Shown here in pieces: positions 45,464 through 53,090 of a stretch of DNA of 64,000 nt (its first letter is position 1; each line of letters opens with the position of its first letter). Both the position numbers and the translations under genes were made by a program. The notes under the pieces were generated by a model. It did no database searches. It worked only from the letters and a program-made list of their open reading frames with translations, and was not told the origin of the DNA. Origin of the DNA: Paenochrobactrum glaciei (lineage in GTDB: Bacteria; Pseudomonadota; Alphaproteobacteria; Rhizobiales; Rhizobiaceae); the NCBI RefSeq assembly GCF_039522165.1, contig NZ_BAAADE010000001.1, forward strand, positions 992,001 to 1,056,000, read 5' to 3'.

Positions 45464-45890
45464 ACTCAACGCCTTTGCCGCGGGTCAAAACATTAACAAA
45501 ACGTTAATGATAGACAGGCGTAAGAGTCAATTCGTAGAAAGCTTTCCGCCCCGAACTTCTTAAAAATTGGTTAACAACCACAAGCCCTCAATTTTCTGCA
45601 ATCAGAGCGGTTCTCGGCATAAAATACGCAAAAACCGCCTAGGCCGGACAACGCGCAATAATAATTTTATTGCGCAGCACCCCCTACAAACAGACTATTG
45701 CAATCAAATTAGAGAAGTGCTTTGTAATTAGATTAAGGGAACAGGCCGTTCCTGCCATTAAACTCAGGCTTTTATAAAAGCTGCTATGACAGCATTTGGT
45801 AATTGCGGGGGAAACAACTGATCGTCGCTCAGAAAGCTCGGCAGTTGCAAGAAAAGACATAAGGGATTGATCCCGATTAAGGAGAGTAGA
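45464..45890. other. Divergent intergenic region with a 9-bp hairpin
   Basis: About 430 bp between the BTLCP gene and the binding-protein gene. GCGCAATAA (45653-45661) and TTATTGCGC (45667-45675) form a perfect 9-bp inverted repeat with a 5-base loop; it could be an operator or a short hairpin. GGAAC-AGGCC-GTTCC at 45729-45743 is another small palindrome. No gene is visible. Confidence 0.4.
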
Positions 45891-46997
45891 ATGAAATTCA
45901 AGCTTCTGTCAGGCGTAGTATTTGCCGCCAGCCTGGGTTTTGCCAGCGCAGCCTATGCAGACATCACCATCGGCTTGATTGCACCACTGACAGGCCCTGT
46001 GGCCGCTTTTGGTGAGCAAGTTAAAAACGGTGCTGAAACTGCTGTTGAAGAAATCAACAAAAATGGCGGTGTGCTTGGTGAAAAACTCGTCCTAAAAGTC
46101 ATCGATGATGCCGGTGAGCCAAAGCAGGGTGTTTCGGCTGCCAACCAGATCATCGCCGACGGTGTTAAATTTGTTGTTGGCCCTGTCACCACCGGCGTAA
46201 CCATGCCTGTATCGGACGCTTTATCTGAAAACGGCGTTGTAATGGTTACCCCGACCGCAACCGGCCCGGACCTGACCAATCGTGGTCTTGATTATATTCT
46301 GCGTACCTGCGGCCGTGATGACCAGCAGGCCGACGTGATGGCTGATTATGTTGTCGCCAACATGAAAGACAAAAAAGTTGCCATCGTTCACGATAAGGCA
46401 GCTTACGGTAAAGGTCTTGCTGATGCGTTCAAAAGCGCCATCAACAAAGGCGGCATGACCGAAGTGCATTATGATGCCGTAACACCTGGCGAAAAAGACT
46501 ATAGCGCTCTCGTCACCAAGCTGAAAGCAGCTGGCGCAGAGGTTGTTTATATTGGTGGTTACCATACTGAAAGCGGCCTGCTTTCCCGCCAGCTCAAAGA
46601 TGCCGGCGTGAATGTTACCATTCTGGGCGGTGAAGGTCTTTCCAACACTGAATATTGGGCTATCGGTGGCAGCTATGCCGATAATACCATCTTCACCAAT
46701 GCCGCAGACGCAATGAAGAATGAAGATTCCAAAGCCGCTGCTGCAGCGCTGGCTGCAAAAAACATTCCGGCAGAAGCCTTCACCATGAATGCTTATGCAG
46801 CCGTGGAAGTTCTGGCCGCTGGTATTGCTAAAGCCGGTAAGGCAGACGACGCTGATGCCGTTAATAAAGCCATTAAAAGCGGTGACCAGATTGCAACCTC
46901 AATCGGCAAGCTCAGCTATGGCGAAACAGGCGATCTGACTTCACCAAGCTTCTCACTTTACAAGTGGGTTGATGGCAAGATTGCCGACCTCGACTAA
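45891..46997 (+). CDS. Branched-chain amino-acid ABC transporter substrate-binding protein (LIV-BP type)
   Basis: A 368-residue periplasmic binding protein: signal peptide ending SAAYA|D, then ITIGLIAPLTGPVAAFGEQVKNGAETAVEEIN, VVGPVTTGVTMPVSDAL and FTMNAYAAVEVLA, as in LivJ/LivK. It binds branched-chain or related amino acids for an ABC importer whose permease and ATPase genes are not in the window. ATG 45891 after AAGGAGAG. A clear terminator follows, so it is a stand-alone transcript. Confidence 0.9.
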   Translation: MKFKLLSGVVFAASLGFASAAYADITIGLIAPLTGPVAAFGEQVKNGAETAVEEINKNGGVLGEKLVLKVIDDAGEPKQGVSAANQIIADGVKFVVGPVTTGVTMPVSDALSENGVVMVTPTATGPDLTNRGLDYILRTCGRDDQQADVMADYVVANMKDKKVAIVHDKAAYGKGLADAFKSAINKGGMTEVHYDAVTPGEKDYSALVTKLKAAGAEVVYIGGYHTESGLLSRQLKDAGVNVTILGGEGLSNTEYWAIGGSYADNTIFTNAADAMKNEDSKAAAAALAAKNIPAEAFTMNAYAAVEVLAAGIAKAGKADDADAVNKAIKSGDQIATSIGKLSYGETGDLTSPSFSLYKWVDGKIADLD

Positions 46998-47061
46998 AAC
47001 CTGCCTTTAATTCTTGTAATCTGCTGAAAACCAAGAATTAATTTGCACAGTTAAACAAAAT

Positions 47062-47091
47062 AAAAGGCGCTTTCTAAAAGAAGCGCCTTTT
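47062..47091 (+). terminator. Terminator after the LIV-BP gene
   Basis: AAAAGGCGCTT and AAGCGCCTTTT, 11-bp stem, followed by ATTTTTAAT. Confidence 0.92.
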
Positions 47092-47269
47092 ATTTTTAAT
47101 TAATACTTAAAACAGTTTGACAACACGAGCGAACACCCCAAAACTCAGACTATAAAAGCTTTTATACCTGCTAATACTCTGGCCGCGTGAATGCGGTATT
47201 TATTCACCGGGATTAACTCCGCTTTAACCATCCTGCCATAATTTTAATGTCAGGGATTTGAGCGGATAT

Positions 47270-47485
47270 ATGAGGGCGAGCATCATGCAGCGCTATAGAT
47301 TTGATGATAAAACGGTTTTGATTGAAGCTCTGGTTGAGCTCCTTAATCAAGGCGTCGAGCCGGACGAGCTGGACACAGTATTAAGCCGTATTGGTCCGGT
47401 TGATCTTGATCTGATGCATGAATGCTTGTGCGATATTTACGCCTATAACAATATCAGCATGGAAGAAGTTCACATGGCTGCCTGA
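47270..47485 (+). CDS. Small acidic protein of unknown function
   Basis: A 71-residue protein (or 66 from ATG 47285, which has GAGGG about 9 bp upstream). MQRYRFDDKTVLIEALVELLNQGVEPDELDTVLSRIG is predicted helical and acidic, with two cysteines in HECLCDIYAY. I do not recognise a family. It lies between the LIV-BP terminator and a PHO box, on the same strand as both, with no overlap. Confidence 0.55.
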   Translation: MRASIMQRYRFDDKTVLIEALVELLNQGVEPDELDTVLSRIGPVDLDLMHECLCDIYAYNNISMEEVHMAA

Positions 47486-47553
47486 TCTGGCGCCGGACAT
47501 TCACTTTGCAATATTGGGACTTTGCAGCATTGAAAGTTCTGACAGTTTAAGAC

Positions 47554-47587
47554 CTGTCATTAATCTGTAATGATGACGCTCTATAGA
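47554..47587 (+). promoter_or_regulatory. PHO box with a -10 element (PhoB-dependent promoter)
   Basis: CTGTCAT at 47554-47560, TAAT, CTGTAAT at 47565-47571: a full 18-bp PHO box with 14 of 14 half-site bases matching CTGT(C/A)AT. A -10-like TATAGA starts at 47582, exactly 10 bp after the box, the spacing used by PhoB-activated promoters. It points to an orphan transcript, not to a coding gene. Confidence 0.8.
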
Positions 47588-47593
47588 TAATGA

Positions 47594-47683
47594 CAGATCA
47601 GAGATTATTTCGCTCATGACCACGGAAGTACTGGCATTCGAGTGAAATAAGCAGCGGAAGGTCGGGGAAACCCCGACCTTTTT
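47594..47683 (+). ncRNA. Candidate PhoB-induced small RNA
   Basis: About 90 nt from a predicted start near 47594 to a strong terminator. TTATTTCGCTC (47605-47615) pairs with GAGTGAAATAA (47640-47650) with one G-U pair, exposing a 24-base loop; then GGTCGGGG-aaa-CCCCGACC followed by TTTTT (47660-47683). A nine-codon frame (MTTEVLAFE) lies in the loop without a ribosome-binding site, so a noncoding RNA is more likely. It ends 44 bp before the convergent aldo-keto reductase stop. The promoter, hairpin and terminator together are the support; no known family was recognised. Confidence 0.65.
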
Positions 47684-47726
47684 CGCATTTTAAGGCCTGT
47701 GAAATTATGGCCTCCACGCACCCGTT

Positions 47727-48776
47727 TTAAAGCGGGCGCGGATAATCACGATAAACGCGCGCAATATCACTCAAAACGTCATCGCTTAAACGAAGCTCAC
47801 TGGCCGCAATATTGCTCTTGAGCTGATCCATTGATGTTGCACCGATAATAACCGCTGTCATAAACGGGCGGCTCAAAGCAAAGGCCAGTGCCATCTGGGC
47901 AATATCAAGCCCATGCTTATCAGCAACAGCACAATATTCCCGCACGGCTTTTGAAGCATGTTCATTGTTACGCCAGAAGCCATCAATAGCGACAGTGCCA
48001 CGCGCACCTGCCGGCATAGCGCCATCCAGATATTTACCGGTCAGCACACCGGCAGCAAGCGGCGAATAAGCCAGCAAGCCCACCTTCTCGTGACGGGCAA
48101 CTTCTGCCAGATCATAATCGAAATGACGCTGCAACAGGCCATATTCATTTTGAATGCTGACCAACGGCGCAAAGCCCGCTTCACGCGCCAAACGCTGCCA
48201 CTGCATCACGCCCCATGCGGTTTCGTTGGAAAGACCCGTGTGACGGATTTTTCCCTCTTTCACCATATCATTGAGCCCTTCAAGCGCATCAGCCATGCGC
48301 TCCAGCACGCTTTCGGTCGAATGCGCCGGATCATCCGAATAAGCATCATAATTCCATGCTGCGCCAAAATGAAAATTCGGACGGCTCGGCCAGTGAATTT
48401 GATAAAGATCGATATAATCCGTCTGCAAGCGGCGCAGGCTTGCCTCTACCGCTTCGCGAATATTCTGGCGGGTTGGTGCTGCACCATCGCGGATCCACTT
48501 TTGCCGGCCACCGCCGGAAATTTTAGAGGCTAAAATAATCTTGTCACGCGCACCGGACTTTTTAAACCAGCTACCGATATGATTTTCGGTCTTACCAAAG
48601 CTTTCCGCCGACATCGGCACGGCATAACCTTCGGCTGTATCAATAAAATTAATACCTTGCTCAAGCGCATAATCTAACTGGGCATGCGCATCTGCTTCAC
48701 TGTTTTGAGCACCCCATGTCATCGTACCCAAACAAATTTCGGTCACTTGCAGGTCTGTACGACCCAGTTGCTTCAT
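47727..48776 (-). CDS. Aldo/keto reductase, Tas-like
   Basis: A 349-residue NADPH-dependent reductase of the AKR fold. Catalytic tetrad: Asp and Tyr in DTAEGY, Lys in ILASKISG, His in LYQIHWP. The protein matches the E. coli Tas subgroup (KQLGRTDLQVTEICLGTMTWGAQN start). The substrate is unknown. ATG 48776 is used; the frame continues upstream to 48836 with residues not typical of the family. No partner gene is evident; the gap to the next gene (same strand) is 132 bp. Confidence 0.88.
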   Translation of the reverse strand: MKQLGRTDLQVTEICLGTMTWGAQNSEADAHAQLDYALEQGINFIDTAEGYAVPMSAESFGKTENHIGSWFKKSGARDKIILASKISGGGRQKWIRDGAAPTRQNIREAVEASLRRLQTDYIDLYQIHWPSRPNFHFGAAWNYDAYSDDPAHSTESVLERMADALEGLNDMVKEGKIRHTGLSNETAWGVMQWQRLAREAGFAPLVSIQNEYGLLQRHFDYDLAEVARHEKVGLLAYSPLAAGVLTGKYLDGAMPAGARGTVAIDGFWRNNEHASKAVREYCAVADKHGLDIAQMALAFALSRPFMTAVIIGATSMDQLKSNIAASELRLSDDVLSDIARVYRDYPRPL

Positions 48777-48908
48777 TTTCAAAGTTACATTCCCTGGAAG
48801 TTCAAATCTCGCCCCAAGATGTAACGTGCAAAACAATCAGGCGCTACACTCAATATCATTTTTTACAACAGGCAGCGCTTGAAGCTAAACGCTGCCTGCT
48901 ATTTTCAC

Positions 48909-50006
48909 TCAGCAACCGTGATGATGGTCGGTCTGCGCATAGGCTTTGCCAAAGCGGTTTTCTAAAAACTTGCTCAAGGCAATTTCTTCTTGTTTCACAA
49001 AACCTTTTTGCGGCAGATGACCATCGGCCAGCATGTCGAGGACAGCGCAAATAGCCGAAGCCGTGGTGATTTGAATACCGCTGCGCACCACATCACCAAT
49101 CGCACGGGCATAAACCTTATTGGCATAGGTTTCCTGCACCAGACGGCCATTTTTACGACCGCTCACGGTCACAAAAATCACCACTACGTCCTGTAAAGTA
49201 GAAGGCAGCGCATTTTCAAAAATATCTTTAAGCACGTCACGACGATCGCGCAGCCCCAAATCATTGAGCAGCGCTTTCATAATCGCCGCATGGCCGGGAT
49301 AGCGAATCGTGCGGTAATTGAGCGTGCGCACTTTACCTTTCAGGGTTTCGCATAAAGTGCCAAGCCCGCCGGACGTATTGAAAGCTTCATAGGTCACCCC
49401 ATCCAGCGAAAACTCCTCACGCTCTTCCAGCGCCGGAACCTCTGTCAGCTCGCCGTCGACAATCGCCTCACATGGCTCACAATATTCGTTGATAACGCCA
49501 TCTGTGCTCCATGTCAGATTATAGTTGAGCGCATTGGATGGATATTGCGGCAAGGCACCAACCCGCATACGCACAGTGTCCAGCGTGTCAAAATGGCTGG
49601 CCAGATCATAAGCCACAATAGAGATGAAGCCAGGCGCCAGACCACATTGCGGGATGAAACAGGTCTTGGCGGTTTTAGCCAGATCTTTCACAAAACGGGT
49701 GCTGGCCACATCTTCCGTCAGATCAAGATAATGCACCTCTGCATCGGCAGCCGCTTGCGCTATGCGGGTGGTAAGATGAAAAGGTGCCGCACTTAAAACG
49801 GCAAATTTACCGGTCAGCACTGTTTTCAGCTCATCCGCATTTTCAATATCAATCATGCTGGTCTTGATGCCTTTAGAGGCCTCCAATGCATCCAGCTGCG
49901 CCTGCGAGCGGTCAATAACTGTGACAGTATAATCACCCGTCGCATTCAGAAGATCAGCAATGGTTGCCCCAATTTTACCCGCACCGACAACAACAACTTC
50001 TTTCAT
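48909..50006 (-). CDS. Saccharopine dehydrogenase-like protein
   Basis: A 365-residue protein with an N-terminal Rossmann fold, VVVVGAGKIGATIADLL (GxGxxG), and a C-terminal domain. The order and length resemble lysine 6-dehydrogenase or bacterial saccharopine dehydrogenase-like enzymes, with CGLAPGFISIVAYDLA near residue 120. It ends in an unusual histidine-rich tail, TDHHHGC. It is divergent from an Lrp/AsnC regulator, a layout that suggests control by an amino acid, probably lysine. ATG 50006 after GGGAGATTGTC. Confidence 0.82.
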   Translation of the reverse strand: MKEVVVVGAGKIGATIADLLNATGDYTVTVIDRSQAQLDALEASKGIKTSMIDIENADELKTVLTGKFAVLSAAPFHLTTRIAQAAADAEVHYLDLTEDVASTRFVKDLAKTAKTCFIPQCGLAPGFISIVAYDLASHFDTLDTVRMRVGALPQYPSNALNYNLTWSTDGVINEYCEPCEAIVDGELTEVPALEEREEFSLDGVTYEAFNTSGGLGTLCETLKGKVRTLNYRTIRYPGHAAIMKALLNDLGLRDRRDVLKDIFENALPSTLQDVVVIFVTVSGRKNGRLVQETYANKVYARAIGDVVRSGIQITTASAICAVLDMLADGHLPQKGFVKQEEIALSKFLENRFGKAYAQTDHHHGC

Positions 50007-50094
50007 GACAATCTCCCTCGAATTCCTGATATGGGTTCAGGATCGCAGAGATTTTAAGCAAATAGTAGCTGCATATACGACGATATGACGTTGC

Positions 50095-50112
50095 CAATTT
50101 GAACAATTTGAC
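50095..50112. promoter_or_regulatory. Tandem 9-bp repeat between the divergent genes, possible Lrp/AsnC operator
   Basis: CAATTTGAA (50095-50103) is followed directly by CAATTTGAC (50104-50112), 17 bp upstream of the Lrp/AsnC ATG. GACGT also occurs on both sides. The regulator could bind here to control itself and the divergent dehydrogenase. Confidence 0.35.
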
Positions 50113-50128
50113 GTAAACTTTTATCATT

Positions 50129-50557
50129 ATGCTGACAAAAGCCGATCACACCCTGATTGCATTACTGCGTGAAAATGCACGCTCCTCCACCACCGATCTG
50201 GCAAGACGGTTAGGTGTATCGCGCACAACTGTGCAAAGCCGCCTTGAAAGACTGGAAAAATCCGGTGCAATTGAAGGCTATACGGTGCGCCTTTCGCCAG
50301 CTTACGAAAAAGATCTGGTGCGCGCCCATGTACTGCTCACATGCCTGCCAAAATTATCGCCGCAAGTGGAAGCACGCTTGCGCACAATTCTGGCCGTGCG
50401 CTCTCTCCATTCGGTCAGCGGCCATTATGACATGGCTGCGGTCGTTGAAGCCCCGTCTATCGGCGAACTGGATCAGGTGCTGGATCAGATCGGCGCATTG
50501 GAAGGGGTCGAGCGCACCATGTCGTCGATTATTTTATCAACGCGAATCGAACGCTAA
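50129..50557 (+). CDS. Lrp/AsnC-family transcriptional regulator
   Basis: A 142-residue regulator: N-terminal winged HTH (DHTLIALLRENARSSTTDLARRLGVSRTTVQSRLERLEKSG) and a C-terminal RAM/AsnC ligand domain. Divergent from the saccharopine-dehydrogenase-like gene, which it probably controls in response to an amino acid. ATG 50129. This is the last backbone gene before the island; 109 bp separate it from the left attachment repeat. Confidence 0.9.
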   Translation: MLTKADHTLIALLRENARSSTTDLARRLGVSRTTVQSRLERLEKSGAIEGYTVRLSPAYEKDLVRAHVLLTCLPKLSPQVEARLRTILAVRSLHSVSGHYDMAAVVEAPSIGELDQVLDQIGALEGVERTMSSIILSTRIER

Positions 50558-50666
50558 AATTTAATCACCGCTCAACCGGTAATCTCATATGCACTTGCAA
50601 GCATTGCAAATGACCTGCACGCATATGCTGATTATAATAGTCAAATCCAAGATAAAATAAGGAGGA

Positions 50667-50688
50667 AAATTTGGTGGAGCCAAGCGGG
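50667..50688. repeat. Left attachment-site repeat (attL), displaced tRNA-Ala 3' end
   Basis: A 22-bp sequence (AAATTTGG... to ...AAGCGGG) identical to 59727-59748, which spans the 3' end of tRNA-Ala(GGC) including the CCA. Bases outside it differ. It is the copy left behind by integration. Confidence 0.85.
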
Positions 50689-50751
50689 GGCTGCACAACA
50701 TCCTAACAACCCATTGATCTTATTGATTTTCAATGATAATTCCGGCTAAAG

Positions 50752-50772
50752 TTGGTCTGAAACGTTGGTCTG
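50752..50772. repeat. Left copy of a 21-bp terminal repeat of the island
   Basis: TTGGTCTGAAAC-G-TTGGTCTG, nearly identical (one base) to 59636-59656. It lies 64 bp inside attL and just before the preferred integrase start, so it may be an arm-type integrase site or an operator. Confidence 0.6.
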
Positions 50773-50774
50773 AA

Positions 50775-52175
50775 ATGGCAAAATCTCCAAAGAAATACCT
50801 TAATCAGCGCGGCTATAAATACTGGTTCAAGCGGGAAATTCCCAAAGCCATACGTAGCAGTTTCAACAATCAGACTGCTTATCTTGTTAATCTCGAAACA
50901 AGCGACTTGCGCGAAGCAGCCAAGCGCCGTGATGAACTTGTGCGTGAAACTGATCTTCTGTTTACACAAGCCCGGGACGGCCAGCTGCAAAACACGAAAA
51001 TAGATAAGATTGCAAAACTAGCAGAGATATGGCGCGGAGAGATTGAGGAAGCCAGCAAGAACCCACGTGCATGGTCAGCCAGAATTAGCCACCGTAACGA
51101 AGCTGATATTCTTGATGAAGAAGTTTCATCGCCTATGGACTTCATTGAAGAGGATGTTGAAACGATCACTCGTGAACATGGCGCGAAGGAAGCACAACGC
51201 TTCCAAGACCTCATTCACGGTCATGTCGACATCGATCATCATATCGAGGCATACCTGAAAGAAGCCGATCTGGCACCGAAGACGACCAACGAAAGGCGCA
51301 ACCTGATCAAGACTTTTACGAGATGGGCTAATAAGGAAGGCTTGAAGTTGCCTGAAATCGACCGCCTTACAGCAGGTCGCTATTATACAAACAATATCTC
51401 CCCGCTTCACCCTGCGACAGCCAAGAAGCATTTGGGGAGCGTCAAGCTGTATTGGGACTATCTGATCATTCGCGGCCACGTTACAGGGCAAAACCCTTGG
51501 GAAAACCAAACCCTTCAATCCCGTAAGCGCCGAGTTGAACGCGGCAGCTACATCACAGAGCGGCCTTTCACAGAACACGAAATCAGCACACTTCTTTATT
51601 CTGCGTTTCCCAAAGGGATGCGCAAAGACTTCCAGCAACAAATTGAAGATGCGATGCGTATATCTGCGCTTTCAGGCATGAGGCTTGCTGAGATTATCAC
51701 TTTGTGGGTTGAAGAGTGCCCGTTGGATCAAGACGGCATAGGTTTCTTCAATATTCAGCAAGGCAAGACCAGCGCAGCCGCTAGAAAGGTGCCTATTCAC
51801 CCAGACCTAATTGAGATTGTGCGTCGCAGGTCAGAAGGAAAGAAGCCACAAGATTGGCTGTTCCATGAATTAGCGCATGAGCGCGATCCCGGTGACATCT
51901 TCGGTAAGCGCTTCGCCAACTATCGCGAGAAGCTTGGCGTAGACGATAAGCGAGAAGATAGACGCAGAAGCCTTGTTAACTTCCATTCATTCCGCCGCTG
52001 GTTCGTCACAGAGGCAGAACGCGCTGGTCAGCCGGAGAGCACCATCTCGCAAGTCGTTGGCCATGAGGAAGGTCGCAGATCGATTACGTTCAAGGTCTAT
52101 TCAGGAGGTACGTCGGATGAACAACGGCGACGCTGTGTTGAAGCTGTGAAGCTGCCGAATGCGAGAGAGGACTGA
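50775..52175 (+). CDS. Tyrosine-type site-specific integrase
   Basis: A 466-residue recombinase: N-terminal DUF6538-like segment (KKYLNQRGYKYWFKREIPKAIRSSF), a SAM-like core-binding domain (about 160-260), and a catalytic domain with Arg303 (SGMRLAEI), His404 and Arg407 (FHSFRRW), His430 (GHEEG) and the nucleophile Tyr442 (FKVYSGG). It is intact, so integration and excision could still work. I choose ATG 50775, because the earlier ATG at 50733 would place the terminal repeats in the coding sequence. Sitting next to attL and facing into the element is the usual layout for tRNA-site islands. Confidence 0.9.
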   Translation: MAKSPKKYLNQRGYKYWFKREIPKAIRSSFNNQTAYLVNLETSDLREAAKRRDELVRETDLLFTQARDGQLQNTKIDKIAKLAEIWRGEIEEASKNPRAWSARISHRNEADILDEEVSSPMDFIEEDVETITREHGAKEAQRFQDLIHGHVDIDHHIEAYLKEADLAPKTTNERRNLIKTFTRWANKEGLKLPEIDRLTAGRYYTNNISPLHPATAKKHLGSVKLYWDYLIIRGHVTGQNPWENQTLQSRKRRVERGSYITERPFTEHEISTLLYSAFPKGMRKDFQQQIEDAMRISALSGMRLAEIITLWVEECPLDQDGIGFFNIQQGKTSAAARKVPIHPDLIEIVRRRSEGKKPQDWLFHELAHERDPGDIFGKRFANYREKLGVDDKREDRRRSLVNFHSFRRWFVTEAERAGQPESTISQVVGHEEGRRSITFKVYSGGTSDEQRRRCVEAVKLPNARED

Positions 52176-52415
52176 ACTCGAAAAAAACGATGAAAATCCT
52201 ACATTTTTTTTGGGGGGGCGAGTTTGTCAATGTCAGCGTACCACCGGTGTGTTTTATCGCTGTTGAAATCAGCGCAGACTTTATACGAAGGGGATGTAAG
52301 GTGCAGCAAGCTATTGACGTTAGGATGCTCATGTGACGCTATAGCAAGTGTCAGTAGTGTTTGATACGGCCGGGGGTGCGACATTTTTCAGAACAATCCA
52401 ATAAGCGGCATCGAC

Positions 52416-53090
52416 TTGTGGACAGGAATCCCAAACTGTCAGACAGCGCATGATGCTTTGCTGGCAATTCTGCTGCAGGTCACCGCTCCTCTTGCTCCAC
52501 ACATAACGTTGGGGACTAGAAGGCAGGGAAATTTGGGTGAGTTTGTAGCTTTCTTCGTAGCTCGCAATAACGCATTTCCATACACACACGTCTTCGCTTT
52601 GAACGTTTTTTCTCCACTGCAGAACATTTCAAGTCCTGGGCTTGACCTGACCTACGCCTATTTCGACGGCAACGATCCGCGAAACGATCTCGTCTATTTG
52701 CAGGAAGTCAAAACAACTGGCGGCATCGACCTAGGTTATGCTGATAGCTTGATAGGCGACTATCGTAAGTTATTTGACGAGGACCCCGCATTAACCCTAA
52801 GCACTCGACTACAGGGAGTAGCGGGGAAATTGGAGTATGCAGATAATAGGCCGGATCTCGCGGACCGGCTTCGCCAGCTGTCTGAAACCACTGCATCACG
52901 GTGTACTCGCGTTAATTTGGTTCCAACATTGGTTCATGAGAGAGCGGGAACCGCGCCAGTTCCCAAGATGATCGCTGTTAAGGCGGCTATTACGGCGCTC
53001 GGCTGGGCGCCCGGCCAAATCGCGCCTTGGTCAATAGCAATGAAAGACCTGATAGATCGGCTCACTAGACTTTCACGGGGACTAAATTGA
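52416..53090 (+). CDS. HamA-like nuclease (DUF1837 type), Hachiman defence system
   Basis: A 224-residue protein. I recognise a PD-(D/E)XK-like layout typical of HamA/DUF1837: NLGEF (Glu42), GLDLTYAYF (Asp77) and QEVKTTGGIDL (Glu97-x-Lys99). In Hachiman, HamA is the effector that cleaves DNA after HamB engages damaged or phage DNA. The reading frame has no ATG; TTG at 52416 is the best start, with no strong ribosome-binding site, so the N-terminus may be imperfect. It overlaps the helicase gene by 4 bp, matching hamA-hamB gene order. The assignment is from motif resemblance and context; an HMM search was not possible. Confidence 0.68.
   Translation: MWTGIPNCQTAHDALLAILLQVTAPLAPHITLGTRRQGNLGEFVAFFVARNNAFPYTHVFALNVFSPLQNISSPGLDLTYAYFDGNDPRNDLVYLQEVKTTGGIDLGYADSLIGDYRKLFDEDPALTLSTRLQGVAGKLEYADNRPDLADRLRQLSETTASRCTRVNLVPTLVHERAGTAPVPKMIAVKAAITALGWAPGQIAPWSIAMKDLIDRLTRLSRGLN

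Noticed and set aside
47616..47645. Nine-codon leader peptide in the PHO-box transcript
   Set aside because: No ribosome-binding site, and the frame sits in a hairpin loop; a noncoding role is simpler.
50733..50774. Longer integrase N-terminus
   Set aside because: Those codons coincide with the terminal repeat (TTGGTCTG words), and the ATG at 50775 opens a normal N-terminus.
52199..52384. 61-codon minus-strand frame between integrase and HamA
   Set aside because: No recognisable family; it overlaps the homopolymer region and lies opposite the hamA leader, so it is more likely chance.
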